A DNA stretch of 64,000 nucleotides. Origin: Echinometra lucunter (Eukaryota > Echinodermata > Echinoidea > Camarodonta > Echinometridae). The position numbers were made by a program, and so were the translations under genes. The notes beneath the pieces are model-generated. The model ran no database searches. It saw nothing but the letters and a program-made list of their open reading frames with translations, and was not told the DNA's origin. The DNA lies in the NCBI GenBank assembly GCA_029962745.1, contig CM057158.1, positions 13,628,173 through 13,692,172 on the forward strand, in the 5' to 3' direction. Shown here piece by piece: positions 54,563-64,000 of the stretch. The number at the start of each line of letters is the position of its first letter. Positions within the stretch are counted from its first letter, which is position 1.

Positions 54563-57500
54563 TTTAATACCCCTCCCTTCACCTCTCCCCGCTCCTCCCC
54601 TGAACATGTGACTGCCTATAAGGGTCATTAGATACTTATATATACATGTAGGGTGTATCAATAGCAGTGGTGGTGGTAGCCTTTAGCCAAGGCACTTGGT
54701 GCTGTTATTTCCCTAAACAGGCCTGAATACATAGACTAATCGCACGACAACCATGATCTGTGGCCGGAGGTTCGTCAGCACCAAGGCCTTTACTAACCTG
54801 AGTGGTTGTTGTAGTTTATTTCTTTTGTTCTGTATTATATTTCCGCTACCGAATCGGTAGATAATTAGATGCAAAGTAGCTTACCGAAAAGCCCCCCAAA
54901 CCGCCCGTTCGAATCCGATACACCAATCAGAGTAGACAATTCGAGAGAACTTATGAATATTTATTATTCACATGTGCCTAACATTCGACGTGTTGTACAA
55001 TAACAATTGACCAGCTGATCGCGTGAACCACTATGCGTAGGTTGAAATGAAAAAGGAGAGAGGAAAATTTTACGATAGATCTACTTATTTAGCAAAATAG
55101 TAAATACAGCTAGTCATCAAATTATTTATTTCCTTTAATAAATCTATCTGTTTTATTGAAAATTGAACTAAATATTATTCATTATTTAGTACATTTGAGT
55201 ATCTATCCCCCAGTAATTTAATGAACGAATCGATATAAGAAACCGCGGTTAAAACAGTTACGATTGGTCACGATTGTCCCTAGCTGCTGTATATGTAAGA
55301 CCCTCATGCAAATGCATGAGCTCCGCAAGTTAGCAAAGGCCTCGCCGCTGACGCAGCTCGGTCCACTGATCACTGCCATAAATTCACACTGTTTAGTCTA
55401 TTTTTCAAACCCTGCTTGGCAGACAAGCAGTGCGCGAGGCCTTGTCCAAAGGCTATGGTGGTGGTGGAATGTTGTAACCAGGGGGGTGTTCCACAAAGAG
55501 TTAAGTTGGACTTAAAGTTGCACATAAATTACTAGTTGCATGCTGTATATTTCGCATCACAGCATTGGCCAGATCATGCTCAGCTGACACGTGCTATTGG
55601 GAGGTCTATCAATGAGATTACAAATTAAATACCGAATGCACACTGGCGCTTACGCATGACTCTGAGTCCAACTTAATTCTTTGTGAAACACCCCCCAGAT
55701 CCCTGGTGGGATCAATAAGATAAATTAACATCAAATGGAAGAAAAACTCTGAAATCATTTCATGAAACAACTGTTTGAGCCAATCTTCTTACCGTACATT
55801 AATTTGTTCATGGTAGAGGCTTCCAGGAATGCAAGCAGATCCATATTGTGGATTTAAGGATCTTGACAAGAATCTCAAGAAAACTTTTAGAATTCTTTTG
55901 AGGACCCCACCTTTCAGTAGGAAACCTCCAGTGAAAGTTTACATATGTCCATCTTATCATAGCACAAATACTCAAATCTTCCTGTTACATATTTGATGTA
56001 ATATTTATCTGCATTCTTACATACAATGTATGTATGTATGTATGTATGTGTACATGAAGTATTTTCAGATGTGCCAGAATTTTATCATTTTCTTCATTGA
56101 TGTGCTCTGAATGAAGTTCTTGTGGTTACATAAAGATATTTAAAGGGTATCCAAAGCTGAAATTATTGTTTTGTGGTTTTAAAAAAGAAACAAACAAAGA
56201 AACCAAACTCACAGAATCTTTATATTAGTATGTGATGTATGTGCTTTAATATTGCAACTCGGGATTACGGGATAAACTCGTGTGCTATTTGTACCAAAAA
56301 TGTGGGGGAAAAAAGTTATATAGTTAATATATTTCATCCATCAGTGTAAGTATATCTGTTTGATTGTGTGTTAATTGTACTGTCCCAACTACTACTCTGC
56401 AACTCAGCATTACTGCAATACATTTCTTTTTGTGTGTTAGGCTGTATGGGAAAAAAATTTATGCAATTCTTTCCTTGATATAGCAGTATGCTCATTCAGT
56501 TAGAACTCAATATGGATAAAAATATCTTATATATTATATCATATTTCATAATCCCTTGACATATGTTGCAATAAATTGAATTTTGAAGTAAATTATAGTT
56601 AATTTATTACCTTTGTGATTTTTTGATTTTTTTTATCGATTTTAATTGTTATACATACAGGTAGATAATGTATACATTTGAGAAATAAAGAAGGCCTCAC
56701 TTTCATTCAAGTGCTGTGGAATATTCATAGTAGTAACAATATTTTTAGTCTTCTAGATTTTTAGGGAATTTGCATATATGGCATGACGGAGAGTGGTGAT
56801 AAGAAATATCTTTCCAAATTTTTTCAGTGAAGGTTCTTTTTTTTACAGGCAGTGCGGAATTATACTTTTGCCATCTGTTTTCGTAAACAACTCGATTAAA
56901 TGGTCTACTTGCACATGATAAAGTAATATTTGTACTCTTTGAGGTTATATACCTCGTGATTCAATTGCTTGGCAGGTGCAGTACTAATTTTACTGTAATT
57001 TGTAATCACTTCTTAATTGATGGCTTTAGTTATCTTTTAACTTTTTTTTTTACCAATACACATATAACTTGACATTATGGTCAAGATGACTTCAGATGGA
57101 GATTCAAACACATTTATTTCTTTGTCGTAATCAGATACAAAGATAGAATTTACATTGACAAAAAGAACGCATGGTGGAAGGAGATGAGGTTCCCAAGAAG
57201 CATGTGGCTTGTGTTGGGGTTGCTGTAACACTACATTTTTATGTAGATAACATAATATAGCAATCATTACATACTTGAAAACTCTTGAAAAAAAAATGGG
57301 AAAAGAAGAAAAAAAAAAAGAAAAAAAAGGGGGATAAAAACAAATTTTGGGGGAAAAAATGCCTCCTACTAACCATGTTTTACAAAATGGACATTAAAGT
57401 GCACGTGTAGTCCCAGCTAGCTTATTAAGTTATAAATGTTGCTATTATCGCCAATTCTGGGTCATTTCGCTTCGTTCGAAATTTAATTTTGGTTTTCATC

Positions 57501-59180
57501 TAAATCATGAGTGATTTTTGGACATGGCAATATCTTAAAACATGTGAAGTATATATTTCATACTTCTCAATTCCTTTCATGCAGTGCTGTGGTATGAAGA
57601 GTCTGTTTACATTAAGATGATGAGGAGTGCAGGTGTAATCCCAAACCACCACCTCTCTTGCGAAAATGCTAGGCACTGATAAGACTTTTAACGTGGCTTT
57701 TCAATACGGGGTTGGTTTACCCCACCTGAAATACGTAGATTCCTGTGTTATAGTGGTGGGGTAAATTTTAAACGAGAGGTTCTCGTAATGATATCAGTGA
57801 AAATACCTTTGCATACTCATTACTTTCATGATATTTTGCCTCAATAATTTGTTACTCTTGATGTGTTTGCAGAAAGATTTGTTTGAAAACAGAAGAATTT
57901 CTTCTTATCAATGGCTGAATATTAATTTCATGCTTTAAAGTAAAAATATGCCTTACTTCAATGCAATTAGATAATTTGATAAGCTGTTTGAATTTTAAAG
58001 ATTTGTTTACTCTTTGTAATTCTGTTTGTGTTTGGTGTATTTTGGAGGAGCCTTTTATCTGAATCATAAAATATAATCAATATATTTCAATGATAATCTT
58101 ATGATGTCATTGAAAGGTGTGTATTGACTAGGTTTTTTAATTTTTTCTAAAAATTATTATTTTTTTTTTTTTGGTAGCTAACATTCATTGGGAAAGTTGA
58201 GTTGTGATGTTTTGAAATATATAGGTGTATAATTACTGAAGGGTGAAAATAGATTTATAGGTACATTTGTGTATGGAAATGTGTAGGTGCACTTGGTGGA
58301 AGTATGTGTATCTGTTTGTGTGTGTTGCATTTTTGTGTGTAGTGCAAGTGCATATGTATTTAAGTGTCTTTTAGATGTTACCATTATTGCCTTCCTTGCA
58401 TGAAATAATGAACATGCAGATATGAATGGCACTGAGCATCACAAAGAGTGTTTTTAGAAACACTAATTCTGCTTTGTTTACATGCAATATACATCATTTT
58501 GATGGTACTATGATTTTGATAAAACATTGATAAGAGCATATTTTAGACTGTTGCATACTGTGCATCAGTGCAGAGTTGAATTGATGTTAGCTGTCATAGA
58601 TTGGGTTCGTGTGATACATGCATTTATCTTTTTGTAAACGGTACCAGAATAGTCGATAGGGACTTTTTAATGTATATCAATTTAATTGCAATCCAAACAA
58701 ACCAAAAAAAAAAATGTATATTCTGATGCTTCATTCAACAGCTAATGTGGCTGAATTATCAGGAACGTATATCTAGTGAATGATATGTAATGTTGATGGT
58801 AGCTTTTTAAAATTAACTATGCAGTCTTTTTCCATTCATAATCAACAAATTCCCACTGTATTTCTCGTTCAGTATCAGGTGACAACTCAAGTTCATAACT
58901 GCATTTTTGTTTTATGGTAGAAATCATGTAATATATTAGATTTTAAACAAATCATGCCATGTTGCTTTGAATTTGCAATTACTGTCATACATTTAAAACT
59001 CACTGTGAACTCATTTTTTATGCTGTCTTTCAAAAGATTTTTTAGCAGTCATGTTTGGAAGGCCTTGAACTCATTGTGTACTGACACATGTACATGCATA
59101 AATTATAATGCATCTCAAATATCATCAGACAACTCGACTTCTGATTCTTTTTTCCAATAAAAGTACTGTTTATATAGATG
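54563..59180 (+). other. FCSK 3' flank, possible long 3' UTR with several AATAAA sites
   Basis: No coding exon is visible. AATAAA hexamers lie at 55137-55142 (590 nt past the stop, U-rich after it), 56570-56575, 56684-56689 and 59156-59161. The last is followed within 60 nt by a strong GU-rich run (TTGTATTGTTTGTTTATTTG), the best cleavage context of the four. The 3' UTR may thus be about 0.6 kb or as long as 4.6 kb. A MITE-like inverted repeat occupies 55481-55696. The rest is AT-rich and unique in appearance. Which end is used cannot be told from sequence alone. Confidence 0.4.
55481..55696. repeat. MITE-like inverted repeat, family 4, 0.9 kb past the FCSK stop
   Basis: 216 bp with ends GGGGGGTGTTCCACAAAGAG (then TTAAGTTGGACTTA) and the inverse AGTCCAACTTAATTCTTTGT (then GAAACACCCCCC). 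If the 3' UTR extends this far, the mRNA would carry a stem of about 30 bp. Confidence 0.8.
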
Positions 59181-60271
59181 GAGATGTATTCCTTGTATTG
59201 TTTGTTTATTTGTTGAGCTTCATTTAGTTCATGTTGCATGATATTGCTTGAAAAAGAGTGACAGAAATACACCAGTGTGAAATCCTCTATCCATTTTGAT
59301 TTGTAGAATTGAGAATTTCTCTCTGAAATAAAGCAATAAAGCTTCAAGTCTTTAGGCATCAGACTGCTTGAATTACTGGCAGTCATATTTGCAATCATCT
59401 TTAAACTGCAAAAGAATACAGAATATTCAAATTCAAATTCAAATTCAAATTTATATTTATTAATTTCCAACAGAAAGAAAAGGTATACAATGACATTGCA
59501 TAGGTATACTTACATGAAACATGATATGAAAAGATATATATATTACAGTTTCATTTTCTTTTTTTTTATCAATAAAATGACAAATTATCAAAAGAAATTA
59601 TATGATTCTGCGGAAATGGAGGAATCCACTAACTATATTGAAATGGATTATGTCGACAGAGTAATGTTTTTGATGTGCATGCTGTAACCTTTGTGTAATT
59701 TTTCCCCATTGAAATATGGTTACGACATCACTATGCCGAGCCAGCCTTTCCAGATGAGCAATACAGTGCTTACAGCGAAGACTAAGAATACTTCAGAAAG
59801 ACATACACCGTTGCCATGACAATGAGCAATTGCACTATTTTGCTGGCGATAATTATCTTTCCATGAAGGCCCTTCTTTGTAAGAAGCTTACTTCTCAACA
59901 TTCAAGAGCTTCTGTTGAAAGCTCAAGAAGCTATAACGTAGATAAACAGTGCAACCATAATTATGTGGCTGAATTTCCGTTAATTAGTTTCCATGCTTAC
60001 AGAAGACGAATTGATATACAATCATGAACATGTACATGAAGGTACTATGCCCTTGGTGTGGTTTAACATCTTCATACAAAATGCCTTTTTTTAACCTGTA
60101 TACAAAAACAGTTGTTTTTTTTTTACAAACCTGTAAATGTAGATGGTAGATATGTCTCAAGTAAACTCTCTCTCTCTTATTTTCCAGCTGTTTCTCTCCC
60201 TGTCTTATCTACCTTTTTCTCCTATTCTTTCTTTTTCTGTCTTATTTCCCTTTCCTATTCCTTTCCCTCTT

Positions 60272-60307
<36 letters not shown>

Positions 60308-61066
60308 AAACAGTCTTATCTCCCTCTCTCCTCCTTTCACTCTGTCTCTCTCTCTCTGACATTCCACTCTCTGTTTCCGGGTATTAGACATGTGTACCAA
60401 TCAGAGGGACACGAACTGATGCGCAGTCAACATGTGAACAATTCAAGTCCATTTGACTACATCTCCACAAAACATTTCCATTTACACATCACCCCAAGTG
60501 AACAGAGAGATAGATTATCATTTCTCAATATCATTTCTCTATCCTGTCATTCATAAAATGAATTCAAATATCAAACCTCCTGTGAGGCGCACAACAACAC
60601 AGTACACTTCTTTGCAGTCACACATACAATCTGAATGAAAAACTTGAAACTAAATATGATTTTGTGCTATAATACACTGCACTGTACATCAGAGCAATAT
60701 ATCAGGTTTTAATGTGGAAAATACCATGATGTGGAAAAATACCATAATCACAATGAAAGCACAAAAGAAGTAACATACATTTCACTTACTTGAAAAGAGT
60801 TGATTTGATCAGAGTGGAGACAAATATATGCACAATGAAAACACTGATGGACACAACTACATCGCTTGCCTTCTTTACACATGTGTAAGACAAGCATAAC
60901 AATACATGTATGAGTAATAAAGTTTCCCTCTTGTCCCCCCCCCCCCCCCTTTTTTGTGGTAATATTGCAATTCTAGCTTAGAATTTTTTTTTTGGCTCCT
61001 ACTGCAATTCAAAGTAATGCTGAAGAGTAAGAAATGCAAAACAAAAAGTAAAATTTTCAGTTGCTG
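59181..61066. other. Region without recognised gene
   Basis: It includes an ATTCAAATTCAAATTC microsatellite (59425-59450), CT-rich stretches (60165-60360) and a C run (60937-60949). A plus-strand frame at 59830-60027 has mixed composition but no motif I know. I would not call a gene here. Confidence 0.4.
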
Positions 61067-61068
61067 TA

Positions 61069-61597
61069 CCGGGTGTCCCAGAAAAAGCGGAACGGTGGAT
61101 TTTCAGTACTTTACCTTCAAAAAGTAGATAATCTTTTTACATCAGTGGGTAAAGCATCGTTTACCGAAGAAAATGAAACCAAGATCATTGAATTTGGTGA
61201 AGTAATTTGTATTCTATGCGCGTTTCTTAAAATACAGCCATTTTCAAATTTTGGGCGACTGATGAGAGTAGCTTTGTGCTGGGATGGCCTTTCATAATAC
61301 GATGTTCGAGGGAAGTCCATTGATGCATGTCAGAAACAAAACGTGCCATACACATGCCATATGAAAGGCCATTCCCGACACAATTCTGCTCTCCACTGTC
61401 GCGAAAAACATGCGAAATTCGAAAATTACTGTATTTTAAGAAACGGGCATAGAATCAAAATTATTTCACCAAATTTAATGATCTTGGTATCATTCTCTTT
61501 GGCAGAAGATGCTTTATCTACTAAAGTAAAAAAGATTGTCTACTTTCTGAAGTAAAGTACTGAAAATCCACTGTTCTGCTTTTTCTGGGACACCCGG
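61069..61597. mobile_element. Tc1/mariner-type MITE with CCGxGTGTCCC ends, copy 2
   Basis: 529 bp between TA dinucleotides (61067-61068 and 61598-61599), ends CCGGGTGTCCCAGAAAAAGC and GCTTTTTCTGGGACACCCGG. It shares the centre with copy 1, for example AACGTGCCATACACATGCCA. The reading frames on both strands are by-products of the foldback; no transposase motif is present. Confidence 0.87.
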
Positions 61598-61599
61598 TA

Positions 61600-64000
61600 T
61601 AAAGAGGGCAAAGTTTGGACACCCAATTATCATACGTAGTTTAGAACACTTGCAAACTGAAGTGCTCTCAGTCCGCAGCAGAAATAGTTCTTCAGCTTAC
61701 ATTGTAAGCAAACTCACACAATTTGTTTGTGCACTGGTGTCATATATAGCAAATTCAAATAGAATTTACTTACAAAGGATGAACAATTATTTTCTAAATA
61801 CAGGAATGTGAAATTTAATACCTTTGTTACATGGAATACGAACAGAATTCGAATTAGATTTCTGTGCGTAATGCTGCCCAGGCATACAGATAAAGATACT
61901 TCACTTTCGATAAAATACCATGACAGATCTTAACTGAATAACATAATGGTGTAAGGTAGCTGTAGCACAATGTAATGGTATGAAAACACACAATAGGAAT
62001 GCAAAATACACATTCTTGTAACATTTGGATTCTGGACATGCCTATTCCTGCCACTCTGTTTTGCCATTTAAACTAATAGTTAAAGATCTGATTTATCTCA
62101 GATTTTCTTTACCATCAGAAGTCACCAAACCAAGCACCAATGAAGTAATTACTATTATAATTCTTAAAACTGATTTAAACATGTTTTCATTAAGTCTGGA
62201 ATAAGGATATAAAGACTGAACATAATGCTTTGACATGGTTAATTTTGTTTCACAATTGTTTACATGACAAATTGTGCTAACTTAGCGTTTCATTGATGCA
62301 ATATACTGCTGCCAAATGATAACGGTACATTCTATTTATGGCACATTTCATCAACAGCTCAAATGTATCAGAATTCTTCCAAATATAGGCAAAACAATAA
62401 ATGCATTAACACTTTAAAATGCCAAAAAAAGTGATAACCAGTCATTGCAAAATTTGTTCATTACGACTAATAATAATACGACTTCCAAGAAAGGTTTAGT
62501 TTCTAGGAAGGCTTGATGATGTCGTAGTATTCCGTCTGTGTGAGTTGCTGGTCTGTGCATACCTATCATGATCATACTTTAAGAATCATGTGTACTATTT
62601 CAATGGACTCTGTATGCTAGATTGTACAGGTTCTCAAACTAAAAATATCTCACTCACCTTCAGTGCATAACAAGATATGGGAAGACTGTGCACATATGGT
62701 GCTGTTATCCTTACTCCAATGTACACAACATAACACAATATTAAATATTAAAACTATCAAGTTATCCCCCCCCCCCTCACCCACCCTCATGTGTACACAT
62801 TATATTGCCCTCATACATTTGACGTAAATCTCTTCCTATTTGAGGCTACCGGTAATCACATTTCCTGTGCCGTCATTCTCTCTCCTTTAATTACCTATTT
62901 ACTGGGAATCTAGACAACTAAACCCCCGCATGATGTAAACATTACATGGTTGAGACACTACGGCTCAACTAGAAAGTACCAGTAAATTATATGTACCCAG
63001 AATTAGGGCAGAAGTATGCCTACACAGTATTAAAATTCATGAACAAAATATGATCTTGACTGCTTTGTATATAGAGAAACAGCACTGGTCAATAAAAAAA
63101 AGCATTAGGCCACCATCTTAAGTGCATTGAGTCAAACTTAAAAACAAAGGACTAAATTTAAAATTAAGGATGAAATTATGATATACATGTACAAACTGTT
63201 TTTTCTTGTCTTACAGTGCATGTGACTTCACTTGGATGACAATTGTAGAATTACTAACAACACCAGCCCTAAACCATTCAATTTCCTGGACTTACATGTA
63301 TACATGTTCATCTATACAACTCACTCCTGGATCCTAGTCTAATGACCGGGTGAGTGCAGTCATGTGTAATTCATTCTTTTACTCTATGACGCGTGTTTTC
63401 ATTAAAAAGCATGCAATAGTTTACAGTCCTATCCAACAATTTTTAAGCAAGCGTTTGGCAGCAAAGCCATGGTTAAATGCACATACACCATGTGTGGCCT
63501 AATAATACATGCGTAGCAATGAGTTGGTGCATGGGGAGGTTATTGCACTTATACTTTGTGTGCGTGCTAGAGCAAGCCTACTAACCTTGTGATTTACTTG
63601 TCGATGATGACGTGGGGCCTACATCTGTATCTTAAACAGACTCTGTCTTTAATCAAATAACAAGGATCCTTGAGTTTTGTTGTATGAACAAATAATACAT
63701 GTTAAATTCATTCATCATACAATCTAGCCACTTGTGTTGAGGCTGTATATCCGTCTACATGCATTGAATGGAGCCATGAGGTTAAGTATGATGGGGGGGG
63801 GGGGGTTCCTATGTCTGCGCACCTAACATTTCACTTGAAACAAGTTTTTCCTTTGGTATTCCTGTAATGGCTGACCTCATATTAATCCTCATATCCTAGA
63901 GAGGAATCGTGCTGAAAATCTCGTTGACATTCGAGTAAGAACAATGCCATTTTCACAAGAAAAGGTGACGGTGTCAATTTGACACTAAAAAATCGAAAGG
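61600..64000. other. Right-end region without confident gene
   Basis: AT-rich, with poly-C (62766-62776) and poly-G (63793-63806) tracts and a small palindrome GTGTCAATTTGACAC at 63971-63985. Only the weak minus-strand exon candidate stands out. Confidence 0.4.
62503..62562 (-). CDS. Weak candidate terminal exon, minus strand
   Basis: On the minus strand, after TCATGATAG, the sequence reads VCTDQQLTQTEYYDIIKPS and TAG with GC-ending codons unlike the AT-rich surroundings. If real, a minus-strand gene ends here with its body beyond the right edge or between here and 64000. The acceptor's pyrimidine tract is poor and I could not find a second exon. Confidence 0.25.
   Translation of the reverse strand, partial: VCTDQQLTQTEYYDIIKPS

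Noticed and set aside
54890..54925. tRNA-like B box GTTCGAATCC
   Set aside because: There is no A box at the right distance, and the sequences around it do not form a T stem or acceptor stem.
59830..60027. Plus-strand frame with ALLCKKLTSQHSRASVESSR
   Set aside because: It has no proper ATG at the given start, no recognisable motif and no splice context; left as unassigned.

Overview
The window is a piece of an animal (metazoan) nuclear genome, AT-rich, with two 500-base assembly gaps (3142-3641 and 20604-21103). The only gene I can name is a large intron-rich one on the + strand, ATG at 31138 and TGA at 54562. It encodes L-fucose kinase (FCSK/FUK). I traced 26 coding exons whose phases join without a break to give 1095 residues, close to the roughly 1084 residues of the human enzyme. 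The short introns, dense miniature transposons, (CT)n and poly-G tracts, and SINE-like 'TATATAGCGC' repeats suggest a marine invertebrate deuterostome. A sea urchin is my best guess, but the sequence does not prove it.

Layout. 1-28 kb has no confidently recognisable gene and is dominated by repeats: SINE-like sequence, a 145-bp satellite interrupted by a foldback element, a 2.1-kb hAT-type element with a perfect 8-bp target duplication, a 1.28-kb foldback mariner-type element inside a CT-rich tandem array, Tc1/mariner-type MITEs, and three copies of a family with GGCGTAAATCC ends. Weak exon-like signals lie here on both strands (minus strand near 0.6-0.9 kb and 14.2-16.4 kb, plus strand at 24.3 kb). 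28.2-31.1 kb includes a CpG-rich stretch that could be the FCSK promoter. 31.1-54.6 kb is FCSK. Its introns carry five copies of one MITE family, a foldback next to exon 8, a purine GAA/GGA tract of about 385 bases, and a 35-bp minisatellite of about 20 units. 54.6-59.2 kb may be a long 3' UTR with several AATAAA signals. 59.2-64 kb has another mariner-type MITE and a weak minus-strand terminal-exon candidate.

What FCSK does. The N-terminal part (residues about 1-600) matches the pyrophosphorylase-like fucokinase domain, including VGSGGATLNA at 52-61. The C-terminal part (about 715-1095) is a GHMP-type kinase with ATP-loop GSGLGTSS near 858-865 and a glycine-rich motif GGAGGGGF near 1043-1050. 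It phosphorylates free L-fucose in the GDP-fucose salvage pathway.

Most interesting. FCSK seems to be a site of exon experimentation. Exon 10 lies in a fresh 357-bp tandem duplication that leaves a second in-frame, spliceable-looking copy. Exon 17 has an older degenerate copy, also in frame, with splice sites. Intron 15 contains a terminal-exon-like segment in the right phase with a stop and AATAAA, which would give a kinase-less protein. These are inferences from sequence; RNA data would decide them.
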